Positions 34,946 to 42,946 of a stretch of 55,264 nucleotides of DNA are shown in pieces. This stretch comes from an uncultured Spirochaetales bacterium (lineage in GTDB: Bacteria > Spirochaetota > Spirochaetia > Sphaerochaetales > Sphaerochaetaceae): NCBI GenBank assembly GCA_902781545.1, contig CACZJR010000005.1, positions 1 to 55,264 on the forward strand, written 5' to 3'. The notes beneath the pieces are model-generated. The model saw only the letters and a list, made by a program, of their open reading frames with translations. It searched no databases and was not told where the DNA came from. Position 1 is the stretch's first letter. The number at the start of each line of letters is the position of its first letter. The position numbers and the translations under genes were made by a program.

Positions 34946-35871
34946 CACTCAGAACTATTATCAGAACGTATTCTGACTCATATAAAGGCATGAGCGGCAC
35001 CCCTGAGCTTGATGCCAGGCTCATTGTCTGCCATATCCTTGACCTGGAACCTTCCCAGCTTTTTCTGAGACTTGATGAGGAGCTCTCAGACGAAGTGGCC
35101 GTAAAGCTTGAGTCCCAGCTCAGAAGAAGGCAGAGCGGGGAGCCTGTGGCCTACATCACAGGTGAGCGCGGCTTCTATGAGAGTGTCTTCAAGGTCTCGG
35201 AAGCGACCCTCATTCCCCGCGCGGACACTGAGACACTGGTTGATGATGCGGTCAGGGAGCTCAGAGACCTTGCCGGAGAGACAGAGGAGATCAAGATCCT
35301 TGACCTCTGCTGCGGAACCGGATGCATAGGAATCTCAGTGGCAAAGGCCCTGGCCTCATCGTTTAAGAGAATCACACTCACCCTCTCTGACTTATCTGAG
35401 AGAGCACTGGAGGTCTGCAGGGCGAATGCGGATTCACTGATCACAGAGAAGAGCATTGATGTCAGCATAATCAGAAGCGACATGTTCAATGACATAAGGG
35501 AAACCGCATACAATGCGATTCTCTCCAATCCCCCATACATCAGAAGTTCTGTCATCCCCGGTCTGGAGAAGCAGGTCCGGTTCGAGCCTCACATGGCACT
35601 GGACGGCGGAGAGGACGGCCTGGACTTCGTGCGGATCATTGCGGATGATGCCTCAAGGCACCTTGTCCCAGGCGGACTTCTTGAGATTGAAATCGGTTAT
35701 GACCAGGCAGATGAGGCCTCTTTGCTTATTGCCCAGTCAGGGTACAGTGACATAACTGTCCTGAAGGACCTCGGCGGCAATGACAGGGTCGTGAAGGCCT
35801 TCAGCCTTCCAGGGCCATCATCTTGGCTCTGCGGCGTGCATGACGCTCATCCTGAGAGACCTGAGTTGTGA
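34942..35871 (+). CDS. prmC: Release factor glutamine methyltransferase PrmC
   Basis: A 309-residue PrmC (HemK) that methylates the Gln of the GGQ motif in release factors. It has an N-terminal helical domain with [19 protein letters not shown] and [15 protein letters not shown] motif [14 protein letters not shown], and the catalytic NPPY in [12 protein letters not shown]. The GTG start overlaps the prfA stop. The last ~24 residues (after [10 protein letters not shown]) exceed the family's usual end and are read from sequence antisense to rpiB, giving a 71-base convergent overlap. Confidence 0.95.
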   Translation: MTLRTIIRTYSDSYKGMSGTPELDARLIVCHILDLEPSQLFLRLDEELSDEVAVKLESQLRRRQSGEPVAYITGERGFYESVFKVSEATLIPRADTETLVDDAVRELRDLAGETEEIKILDLCCGTGCIGISVAKALASSFKRITLTLSDLSERALEVCRANADSLITEKSIDVSIIRSDMFNDIRETAYNAILSNPPYIRSSVIPGLEKQVRFEPHMALDGGEDGLDFVRIIADDASRHLVPGGLLEIEIGYDQADEASLLIAQSGYSDITVLKDLGGNDRVVKAFSLPGPSSWLCGVHDAHPERPEL

Positions 35872-36244
35872 TGTAGGCCTTCACCATGTCCAGGACATCA
35901 TCCTGATAGTCGATTCTGCCGCCGAATGCGATGAAGTTGGCATCATTGTGCTCCTTTGCCATTGTGGCGGCAAAGACGTTCTGCGGCAGCGCGCAGCGGA
36001 TTCCGCGGATCTTGTTGGCGGAGATGGAGATTCCGATTCCAGTGCCGCAGCAGAGGATTCCGAACTCGTAACCGCCCTTAAGGAACTCGTCACAGGCGAG
36101 CTTTGCCATGTCGGGATAGTCGACGCTCTTGTTCTCCGCTGTTCCGAGGTAGTTGACCTCATAGCCCTCAGACTTGAGGAAAGAGACGATTCTGGCTGTG
36201 AGCTCCACTGCACCATGATCATTTGCGACAACGACTTTTGACAT
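35801..36244 (-). CDS. rpiB: Ribose-5-phosphate isomerase B
   Basis: A 147-residue RpiB/LacAB-family isomerase interconverting ribose-5-phosphate and ribulose-5-phosphate in the pentose phosphate pathway. It shows VVANDHGAVELTARI (the phosphate-binding His), VDYPDMA, the catalytic-Cys region ILCCGTGIGISISANKIRGIRCAL and a C-terminal Arg. Length matches the family (about 150). It is convergent with prmC, whose 3' end it overlaps, and lies 14 bases downstream of rel. Confidence 0.95.
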   Translation of the reverse strand: MSKVVVANDHGAVELTARIVSFLKSEGYEVNYLGTAENKSVDYPDMAKLACDEFLKGGYEFGILCCGTGIGISISANKIRGIRCALPQNVFAATMAKEHNDANFIAFGGRIDYQDDVLDMVKAYITTQVSQDERHARRRAKMMALEG

Positions 36245-36258
36245 GTTAACTCCTTGGC

Positions 36259-38325
36259 TCAGCCCATCGGGGCCGGCGAAATCTTTATGACGTTCGGGAC
36301 GTTCCTGATTGACTTTATGACCTTCTTGTAGGACTCCTCATCGTCGCACTCCATGCTGAATGTTCCGACAAGGTTTCCCATCTCATCATCCATGAGGCTT
36401 CCTGAGACAAGATGTCCGTGCTGGTTGCGGATGGCAGCCTCTATCTCACTGAACAGATCCTGTGTCCTCTTGCTGGTGACTATGAATTTCTTTGTTATGG
36501 TCTCCGTGGTCTCCCACTCGACTGCGATCTTGCGCTGCTCGATCTCATTCATGTGGGAGAGATTCGGGCAGTCCTCGCGATGGACTATTATTCCACGCCC
36601 GCGTGAGACATAACCTACAATCCTGTCTCCGGGGGCCGGGTTGCAGCACTGAGCGATCTGGATCATCATGTTGCGCTGCTTTCCGACTGTGATCGAGTTC
36701 TTGGTCTGGCCCTTGTACTGACGGACTATCTCTCCGGAAGGAATGTCCTGAGGAAGCACTGGTTGTGTATTTTTCTGGGCCTCAGCCTCTTCTTCGGCTA
36801 TTGCTGCCTCTACTTCCTTCTTCTTGGCAATGATGTTCTTGTCAATCAGGAGGTTCTCATCGTACTTGTTCAGCCAGGACCTGATCTTCCTTCTTGCGCT
36901 TGTGGTATGGGCGTACTTGAGCCAGGTGACACGCGGTCTTGCGTTCTTCTGGGTCACGATCTCAATGACCTGGGTGTTCTTCAGCGGCTGTCCAAGTGGA
37001 ATGATGTTTCCGTTTGCCTTAGCGCTTACCGTGTGGTTTCCTATCTCAGTATGGATGCTGTACGCGAAGTCCAGGGCTGTTGATCCGATGGGAAGCTCGA
37101 TTGCCTGGCCCTTGGGTGTGAACACATAGATCGTGTCCTTAAGAAGCTCGCCCTTGATCTCATCCATGAAGGACTCGCTCTGCTCTATCTCATTGTTCCA
37201 GCTCTTGAGCTTGGTGGCGATCCTGGAGAGCTGCTGGCTGTCCATGTTGACCCAGCTCTGGCTGCTTGCGGTTGAGCCGCTCTCAGCCTTGTAGACCCAG
37301 TGGGACGCAACTCCGTACTCTGCGATCTTGTCCATCTCATAGGTCCTGATCTGGACCTCGAGGATCACGCCGTTCATTCCCATGATGGTCGTGTGGAGGC
37401 TCTGGTAGTTGTTGGCCTTGGGCATGGCTATGTAGTCCTTGAACCTGCCCTCCATAGGAGGCCAGAGCTGATGGACTATTCCAACAAGGGTGTAGCACTC
37501 TGTGACGGTGTTGCAGATGACCCTGACACCGAGGATATCGAAGATCTCATCCAGCTCCTTTCTGCGCTTCTTCATCTTCATGTAGATGGAGTAAGTGTGC
37601 TTCTCCCTTGATGTGATCTTGATGTTCTTGATCCCGTTCTCTATGCAGGCATTGGCGATCTTGCGCTTGACGGTCTCAAGGTACTTGGTGAACTCACCGC
37701 GTTTTGACTGCAGGTAGTCCTGGATATAGTTGTATGTGTCAGGCTTCAGGGTCTTGAGGCTCAGGTCCTCAAGCTCTGCCTTCATCCATGAGATACCGAG
37801 CCTGTCCGCCAAAGGGGCGTAGATGTCAAGACAGGCGCTTGCTATCTCCTTCGCCCTGGTCTGGTCCATGTACTGAAGCGTGCGCATGTTGTGCAGCTTA
37901 TCCGCCAGCTTGATGATTATGACCGGCATGTTCTTGCTCATGGCGATGAACATCTTGCGGATGGTCTCAGCCTCTGCAACGCTTCTGGACTGGCTCTTGA
38001 TTACAGCGATCTTGGTCACACCCTGGACAAGCTCGCAGACGTTCTTGCCGAACTTAGCCTCGACTTCCTCGGCGGTGGATGAAGTATCCTCTATCACATC
38101 GTGGAGAAGGCCCGCACAGACTGTGTCACAGTCCATGTTAAGCTGCATGGCAAGGGTCTCTGCGACTGCAAGCGGGTGGATTATGTACGGCTCTCCGCTC
38201 TTACGCTTCTGGTCTCCATGCATCTGGTCGGCATACTCAGCCGCCATGCGGATCTTCTCATAATCCTCGTCATGGTAGTTCTTGCGTATCTTGGTAAGGA
38301 AAGCGGAAATCAGTGCTTCGTTCAT
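36259..38325 (-). CDS. rel: Bifunctional (p)ppGpp synthetase/hydrolase
   Basis: A 688-residue long RSH protein controlling the stringent response. The HD hydrolase domain is intact (MHGDQKRKSGEPYIIHP, GLLHDVIEDT). It is followed by the synthetase (TSREKHTYSIYMKMKKR, FDILGVRVICNT), TGS (VFTPKGQAIELPIGSTALDFAYSIHTEIG), a zinc-finger region with CC and HREDCPN, and a C-terminal ACT domain. Both catalytic domains look active. The start at 38325 has no ribosome site. A TATATT box just upstream suggests a very short leader. Usual for bacteria that carry a single RSH enzyme. Confidence 0.96.
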   Translation of the reverse strand: MNEALISAFLTKIRKNYHDEDYEKIRMAAEYADQMHGDQKRKSGEPYIIHPLAVAETLAMQLNMDCDTVCAGLLHDVIEDTSSTAEEVEAKFGKNVCELVQGVTKIAVIKSQSRSVAEAETIRKMFIAMSKNMPVIIIKLADKLHNMRTLQYMDQTRAKEIASACLDIYAPLADRLGISWMKAELEDLSLKTLKPDTYNYIQDYLQSKRGEFTKYLETVKRKIANACIENGIKNIKITSREKHTYSIYMKMKKRRKELDEIFDILGVRVICNTVTECYTLVGIVHQLWPPMEGRFKDYIAMPKANNYQSLHTTIMGMNGVILEVQIRTYEMDKIAEYGVASHWVYKAESGSTASSQSWVNMDSQQLSRIATKLKSWNNEIEQSESFMDEIKGELLKDTIYVFTPKGQAIELPIGSTALDFAYSIHTEIGNHTVSAKANGNIIPLGQPLKNTQVIEIVTQKNARPRVTWLKYAHTTSARRKIRSWLNKYDENLLIDKNIIAKKKEVEAAIAEEEAEAQKNTQPVLPQDIPSGEIVRQYKGQTKNSITVGKQRNMMIQIAQCCNPAPGDRIVGYVSRGRGIIVHREDCPNLSHMNEIEQRKIAVEWETTETITKKFIVTSKRTQDLFSEIEAAIRNQHGHLVSGSLMDDEMGNLVGTFSMECDDEESYKKVIKSIRNVPNVIKISPAPMG

Positions 38326-38367
38326 CGTCAATAGTAATATAACTAATTGTGTGCTTTTACAACCCAG

Positions 38368-38814
38368 TCAGAACTCAGTGAACGCGTACGGCATCAGGGT
38401 TCCGAAGCGGAACTTCTTCAGCACCCCGCTCTTGACTGAGATCAGATATACCGGCACATCAGGGTCTGTGAACTGGGCCAGGAACTGCCTGCAGATGGCA
38501 CACGGAGGAGCCGGGTCATCAGAGCCGGATGCTATGGCAATCGCCTTGAAGCGGCCGTAGCCCTCCGAGGCCACGCTTGCCATGGCGGCGCCGCGCTCTG
38601 CGCAGATGGTGCCTCCGAGAGAGGCGTTCTCGACATTGCATCCCCTGAAGACGTTGCCCCTCTTTGTCCGGATCGCTGCTCCGACCTTGAAGTGAGAGAA
38701 CGGCGCATAGGCGTTCTCCATGACATGCCGGGCATCATCAAGAAGATGCTTCACGCTCTCAGGAACCTTTGACTCATCAAGTATCTCAAAATCGTTCTGT
38801 GTCTCTTTCTCCAT
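38368..38814 (-). CDS. cdd: Cytidine deaminase
   Basis: A 148-residue zinc-dependent cytidine deaminase converting cytidine/deoxycytidine to uridine/deoxyuridine. Motifs are YAPFSHFKVGAA, CNVENASLGGTICAERGA (zinc Cys and catalytic Glu) and PPCAICRQFLAQF (two further zinc Cys). ATG 38814 has GAGGTTGAG upstream; a longer in-frame reading from 38877 would overlap the hydantoinase gene. It is last in a glyA-hydantoinase-cdd group and fits a nucleoside-salvage role. Confidence 0.94.
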   Translation of the reverse strand: MEKETQNDFEILDESKVPESVKHLLDDARHVMENAYAPFSHFKVGAAIRTKRGNVFRGCNVENASLGGTICAERGAAMASVASEGYGRFKAIAIASGSDDPAPPCAICRQFLAQFTDPDVPVYLISVKSGVLKKFRFGTLMPYAFTEF

Positions 38815-38821
38815 CTCAACC

Positions 38822-40198
38822 TCAGTGCTGCTCAATGAACCTGCCCTCTCCAGGTTCTCCGTAGTATTCTCCGTCATTCATTATGATCTTGCCGCGCAGA
38901 ATTGTAGTCCTGACCTTTCCGCAGACCTTAAAGCCCCTGTATGGCGTGTAATGTGATGCAGAGTGTACATTATTGTCTGTGAGCGTCCATTTCTCAGAAG
39001 GATCAAGGATGGTGATGTCGGCATCTGTCCCGACCTCAAGAGAGCCCTTCTGCGGGTATATCCCGAAGAGCTTCGCAGGCTCTGTGCTGACAAGCCTGAC
39101 AACATCGGACATAGTCATTGACGGGTGCTCATCCTTGAATGTGTTCAGAAGGGCAAGCATCTCCTCTGAGCCCGGAATTCCTGGATAGATCGTCCTGCAG
39201 TCGCTGCTTGAGAGCTTCTGCTCCCTTGTGAACGCGCAGTGGTCTGTGGCAATGACATGGAACTCGTGATTCAGGACTCCGTCCTGCAACGCCTCATTGT
39301 CGCTTCTCTCCCTGAGCGGAGGAGTCATGACAAACAGGGATCCGTCAGGGCCGTTCAGCTTGCTCTTCTCAAGGAAAAGATAATGCGGGGTTGTCTCGGC
39401 ATAGACCACAAGGCCCTTTTTCCTGAGGTCCCTGATGGCATTGAGTCCTTTCTCGGATGAGCAATGCACCACATAGAGCGGGCAGTCTGCCTCAAGGGCA
39501 ATCTGGCCGAAGACCTCAATTGCCTTGGCCTCCGCCTCGGCAGGTCTCAGAAGCGCATGTGAGGCAGGTGAGAAATCACCCTTCCAGTTGTCTGAGATCT
39601 CCTCGATCATTGGGTTGTACTCACAGTGTGCGCAGACCAGCATCCCCAGGCGCCTTGCGTTGCGGAACAGGTCCAGAAGGTCATCACGGTTCTCAATCAG
39701 ATAGCCGGTGTTCCTGTATGTGGTGAATATCTTGAGCGTCTTCACGCCCTTTGACTTGAGGATCTCGAGCTGTCTGCCGATGGTGCTGTTGTAGCCGTGT
39801 CCGTAGACGCCCTGATGCAGGGTGTAGTCAATGGCCATGCCGTCTCTCATCTCATCCCGCCTGTAGGCAAGGCTCTGGAGAAGGTCCTGGCCCTTGTTGT
39901 GGTCCGCAAAATCTATGACCGTGGTCACTCCTCCGAATGCCGCGAGCCTTGAGCCTTCCCGGAAGCTGTCACAGGTCACGGTCCCGCGGCTTACAAGGTG
40001 GTAATGGGTATGGGCATCAATGGCGCCCGGCATGACTATCATGCCCTTTGCATCCAGAAGCTCATCTCCCTCCTGCAGGACAGAATCCTCTATGCAAGGC
40101 TCAACCGCCTTGATCAGACCGTCCTCGATAAGGACATCGGCCTTGACAGACGACCTGTCATCGGTCACAAGACCGTTCCTGATAAGAATCCTTTTCAT
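38822..40198 (-). CDS. hydA: Dihydropyrimidinase/hydantoinase-type amidohydrolase
   Basis: A 458-residue cyclic-amide hydrolase with an alpha/beta barrel binuclear metal site. It shows PGAIDAHTHYH (metal His pair), the presumed carbamylated Lys in VKTLKIFTTYR, CAHCEYNP, VHCSSEKGL and the metal Asp in VIATDHCAFT. The length is that of dihydropyrimidinases (~460). Likely substrates are 5,6-dihydropyrimidines or hydantoins; allantoinase is less likely but cannot be excluded. GGGGGATTGA precedes the start, nine bases after glyA. Position between glyA and cdd suggests pyrimidine or purine-ring catabolism. Confidence 0.88.
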   Translation of the reverse strand: MKRILIRNGLVTDDRSSVKADVLIEDGLIKAVEPCIEDSVLQEGDELLDAKGMIVMPGAIDAHTHYHLVSRGTVTCDSFREGSRLAAFGGVTTVIDFADHNKGQDLLQSLAYRRDEMRDGMAIDYTLHQGVYGHGYNSTIGRQLEILKSKGVKTLKIFTTYRNTGYLIENRDDLLDLFRNARRLGMLVCAHCEYNPMIEEISDNWKGDFSPASHALLRPAEAEAKAIEVFGQIALEADCPLYVVHCSSEKGLNAIRDLRKKGLVVYAETTPHYLFLEKSKLNGPDGSLFVMTPPLRERSDNEALQDGVLNHEFHVIATDHCAFTREQKLSSSDCRTIYPGIPGSEEMLALLNTFKDEHPSMTMSDVVRLVSTEPAKLFGIYPQKGSLEVGTDADITILDPSEKWTLTDNNVHSASHYTPYRGFKVCGKVRTTILRGKIIMNDGEYYGEPGEGRFIEQH

Positions 40199-40207
40199 TC
40201 AATCCCC

Positions 40208-41719
40208 CTAGCAGCTGAAGTTCTCCTCCAAGAACTCAAGGTCAATCTCCGGATAAAGGACAAAGCGTGAGAGAAGAGCCTGAACACGCTCAAGGGCCTT
40301 TGCCCTGACTGCATCGTCAATTACAGCTTTGCTGCGGCTAGGCTGACCGGCCTTCTCTCCCTTTGTGATAATCGCCGGCCTGGTGTTCTTCAGGACATAA
40401 GTGATTATGGAGGCAATCTCCTTCATTTGCTCAGGACCCATGCCGAGTGTTGTGACTGCAGGTGTTCCGATTCTCAGGCCGCTGGTATACCATGGCCCAT
40501 TTTTGTCAAATGGCAGTGCATTTCTGTTCAAAGTGATTCCACAGGATATCAGAATGCTCTCAGCCTGACGTCCGTTCAATCCCAGTCCCGTCACATCCAG
40601 GAGCATCATGTGGTTGTCCGTGCCGCCCGTCTGCAGCACAAGGCCCTCGTCGATGAATGCCTGTGCAAGCGCCTTGGCATTGTCGGAGATACGTCTTGCG
40701 TAATCAGCGAACTCGGGGCTGCTTGCCTCCTGAAGGGCAACGGCCTTTGCAGCCATGACATGAGGAAGCGGTCCGCCGATGACAAGCGGGCAGCCCTGGT
40801 CCACGGACTCTGCGAAGCGCTCCTTGCAGAGAATCATTCCGCCACGCGGTCCGCGGAGTGTCTTGTGCGTAGTGGTGGTCACGATATCGGCCCAGAGCAC
40901 AGGATTGTACTCAGCCTCGAAGACATGTCCTGCGACAAGACCTGCGAAGTGCGCCATGTCGACCATCAGGACGGCACCGCAGCGGTCTGCGATCTCCCTC
41001 ATTCTCTGGAAGTTGATCTTCCTTGGGTAAGCGCTGTAACCGACAAGCAGGATCAGGGGCCTGATCTCCATCGCCTGCCTTTCTATGCTGTCATAGTCAA
41101 GGAAGCCCGTCTTCGGATCAACGGAATATGAGTAGGTGTCGAACAGATGGCCGGAGATGTTCATCCTGTAGCCGTGGGTGATATGTCCGCCGCTGTAATA
41201 ATCAAGGCCCAGAAGCTTCTGGCAGCCTGTCCTCTCCTTGATCACCTGCCACTGCTCTCTTGTCAGGTCGGACGGGTTTGTCACGCCCATCTCTGCAAGT
41301 GACGGGACCTGGACCATCGTGTTCAGGATTGCCCAGTAGGCGCAGAGGTTCGCGTCAGCTCCGCTGTGGGGCTGCACATATGCATGCTCGGCACCGAACA
41401 CCTTGCATGCCAGCTCAGAGGCATGAGCCTCAATGGCATCGACATTCTCACAGCCTGCGTAGTATCTGTGATATGCGAATCCCTCAGCATACTTGTCCGT
41501 CAGGACATTGCCCATGGCCAGATGGCATGCAGGGCTGCTGTAGTTCTCGCTTGCGATCAGCTTCAGATGGCTTCTCTGGTTGCGGATCTCACCGACGATC
41601 CTCGAGGCCACAAGCGGATCCACCTGAGAGATGGCGTCCAGCTGTGCCACATATGCGGTCATGACGTCGTTGAGGTCGTTCTTATGCTCATCAAGGTATT
41701 TGCGCAGGACTGTTCCCAT
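40208..41719 (-). CDS. glyA: Serine hydroxymethyltransferase, long type
   Basis: A 503-residue PLP enzyme interconverting serine and glycine with tetrahydrofolate. PLP Lys286 lies in TTTTHKTLRG; also visible are LIASENYSSPA, YAEGFAYHRYYAGCENVD and VDMAHFAGLVAG. It is about 85 residues longer than the E. coli enzyme. The extra sequence falls around residues 135-180 (SLAEMGVTNPSDLTREQW region) and at the ends, as in spirochaete and chlamydial GlyA. AAAGGGG eight bases upstream supports the start. It heads the glyA-hydA-cdd operon. Confidence 0.95.
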   Translation of the reverse strand: MGTVLRKYLDEHKNDLNDVMTAYVAQLDAISQVDPLVASRIVGEIRNQRSHLKLIASENYSSPACHLAMGNVLTDKYAEGFAYHRYYAGCENVDAIEAHASELACKVFGAEHAYVQPHSGADANLCAYWAILNTMVQVPSLAEMGVTNPSDLTREQWQVIKERTGCQKLLGLDYYSGGHITHGYRMNISGHLFDTYSYSVDPKTGFLDYDSIERQAMEIRPLILLVGYSAYPRKINFQRMREIADRCGAVLMVDMAHFAGLVAGHVFEAEYNPVLWADIVTTTTHKTLRGPRGGMILCKERFAESVDQGCPLVIGGPLPHVMAAKAVALQEASSPEFADYARRISDNAKALAQAFIDEGLVLQTGGTDNHMMLLDVTGLGLNGRQAESILISCGITLNRNALPFDKNGPWYTSGLRIGTPAVTTLGMGPEQMKEIASIITYVLKNTRPAIITKGEKAGQPSRSKAVIDDAVRAKALERVQALLSRFVLYPEIDLEFLEENFSC

Positions 41720-41740
41720 TTATGATTCCCCTTTATCATA

Positions 41741-41763
41741 AAGAAAAAGCCGTAGATACGGCT
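41741..41763 (-). terminator. Intrinsic terminator of the 43-codon gene
   Basis: On the minus strand AGCCGT-ATCT-ACGGCT (41748-41763) forms a 6-bp stem with a tetraloop, followed by TTTTTCTT. It lies 34 bases after the stop of the small gene and just before glyA. Confidence 0.8.
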
Positions 41764-41796
41764 CTTTCCATGCGTCTGATTATTGATGGCAGATGA

Positions 41797-41928
41797 TTAT
41801 CTGTCCTTGTCCTTCTTGCGGGAGATGACCTCCGCCGCGACATATGCTGGCTGCTGGGCCGGTTTCTCCTTGATGTTCTTCTCGGACTTTCTGCCCTTAC
41901 TCTCTTTCTTGATTTCACCGCGTGCCAT
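41797..41928 (-). CDS. Short basic protein (43 residues)
   Basis: A 43-codon frame beginning MARGEIKKESKGRKSEKN and ending KKDKDR, very rich in Lys, Arg and Glu. GGAGGT four bases before the ATG is a near-perfect ribosome site. A TTGACG-N18-TATTAT promoter lies upstream and an intrinsic terminator downstream, so it is a complete monocistronic unit. It could bind RNA or the ribosome by its charge, but no function is shown. A longer frame on the same strand in another phase is not supported. Confidence 0.7.
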   Translation of the reverse strand: MARGEIKKESKGRKSEKNIKEKPAQQPAYVAAEVISRKKDKDR

Positions 41929-41964
41929 ATGGACCTCCGTATAAATATCAATGATATCTGAGTA

Positions 41965-41994
41965 ATAATACAACTATGAAGGCATGCACGTCAA
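41965..41994 (-). promoter_or_regulatory. Promoter of the 43-codon gene
   Basis: On the minus strand TTGACG (41989-41994), an 18-base spacer and TATTAT (41965-41970). The predicted start is near 41958, leaving a leader of about 30 bases containing a small ATATC/GATAT inverted repeat and the ribosome site. Confidence 0.6.
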
Positions 41995-42014
41995 ACCCAT
42001 GAAATCATTTTTAC

Positions 42015-42042
42015 TTGACAGCAGAAAACGTTTTGTTATAAC
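42015..42042 (+). promoter_or_regulatory. Strong promoter for infA
   Basis: Perfect -35 TTGACA (42015-42020), a 16-base spacer and TATAAC (42037-42042). The predicted start is near 42049, about 30 bases before infA, with GGAGG at 42071-42075. Confidence 0.75.
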
Positions 42043-42079
42043 GTAATAGCGCTCGCACACTAATATTTCTGGAGGAATG

Positions 42080-42298
42080 ATGGCTAAAGAAGAAGCTATT
42101 GAGGTCGAGGGACTTGTGAAGGAAGCCCTGCCGAACGTGATGTTCCGCGTGGAACTCAAGAACAAGCATGTGATACTTGCCCACATGTCAGGCAGAATGC
42201 GCCAGAACCACATCAAGATTGTCCCGGGTGATACTGTGAAGATCGAGATGTCACCGTATGACCTTTCCAAAGGCCGCATCATCTACCGCGAGAAATAA
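42080..42298 (+). CDS. infA: Translation initiation factor IF-1
   Basis: A 72-residue OB-fold protein that binds the ribosomal A site during initiation. It has the usual [13 protein letters not shown] start, [21 protein letters not shown] and [19 protein letters not shown]. The second of two adjacent ATGs (42080) is preferred because GGAGG is then four bases upstream and the length equals the family's 72 residues. It stands alone with its own strong promoter rather than in a ribosomal-protein operon. Confidence 0.96.
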   Translation: MAKEEAIEVEGLVKEALPNVMFRVELKNKHVILAHMSGRMRQNHIKIVPGDTVKIEMSPYDLSKGRIIYREK

Positions 42299-42356
42299 GC
42301 CTATATTTTACAGTCTTGTCTCAATGTGCAGATCATTCCAATGACAGGAATGCAAT

Positions 42357-42926
42357 TCAGCAGATGCTCTTGAGCTCAATGCCGCGCACGATCAGGAACT
42401 TGCGCAGGTCCTGAAGCTCGTACAGGCGTCCGTTGCAGGCCTTGACGAAGACCTTGCCGCAGTTGATGGCATCGTCAAGTGCATTGTGTGCGTTGTAATC
42501 CAGCCCGAACTGCTCGCTGAGCGATGTCAGGGCATGGCTCTTGAACTGAGGCCAGATACGGCGTGAGATCTGCAGGGAGCACAGGTATTTGATCTCGGGG
42601 ATGTCGATGTTGTAGTACCTGAGAAGGCTCGTCATGACCCCCACATCAAAACGCGCGTTGTGCGCCACAATGAAGTCATCGCCTATGAAGTACTGTATCT
42701 CCGGCCAGATGTACTCGAAATCCGGGGCGTCTGCCACATCACGCGGACGTATTCCGTGGATCTCGATGTTCCTGGCATAGAAATAATCGTGCCCCTTCGG
42801 AGGCTTTATCAGGGAGTAGAACTTGTCAATCACACGCCCTTCCTCATCGAACTTGGCAAGTCCGACAGAGCATGCGCTCTGAGGCATCTGGTTAGCGGTC
42901 TCAAAGTCTATTGTGGTGAATGTCAT
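42357..42926 (-). CDS. DnaQ-like DEDDh 3'-5' exonuclease
   Basis: A 189-residue exonuclease with the three Exo motifs: FTTIDFETAN (Asp, Glu), VAHNARFDVGVM (Asp) and HNALDDAINCGKV (His, Asp). It resembles the DNA polymerase III epsilon/ExoX group and could be a proofreading subunit or a stand-alone nuclease; no polymerase-binding C-terminal motif is apparent. It lies 20 bases after the tolC-like gene but has no ribosome site, so it may be expressed from the efflux operon or from a weak promoter of its own. Confidence 0.88.
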   Translation of the reverse strand: MTFTTIDFETANQMPQSACSVGLAKFDEEGRVIDKFYSLIKPPKGHDYFYARNIEIHGIRPRDVADAPDFEYIWPEIQYFIGDDFIVAHNARFDVGVMTSLLRYYNIDIPEIKYLCSLQISRRIWPQFKSHALTSLSEQFGLDYNAHNALDDAINCGKVFVKACNGRLYELQDLRKFLIVRGIELKSIC

Positions 42927-42946
42927 ATCGATTTAGTAAGCAGTGC

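Noticed and set aside
41736-41951. A 71-codon Arg/Ser-rich frame on the minus strand between glyA and infA
   Set aside because: It overlaps the 43-codon gene in another phase. The shorter frame has the ribosome site at the right distance and ends before the terminator, whereas the 71-codon frame runs through the terminator.
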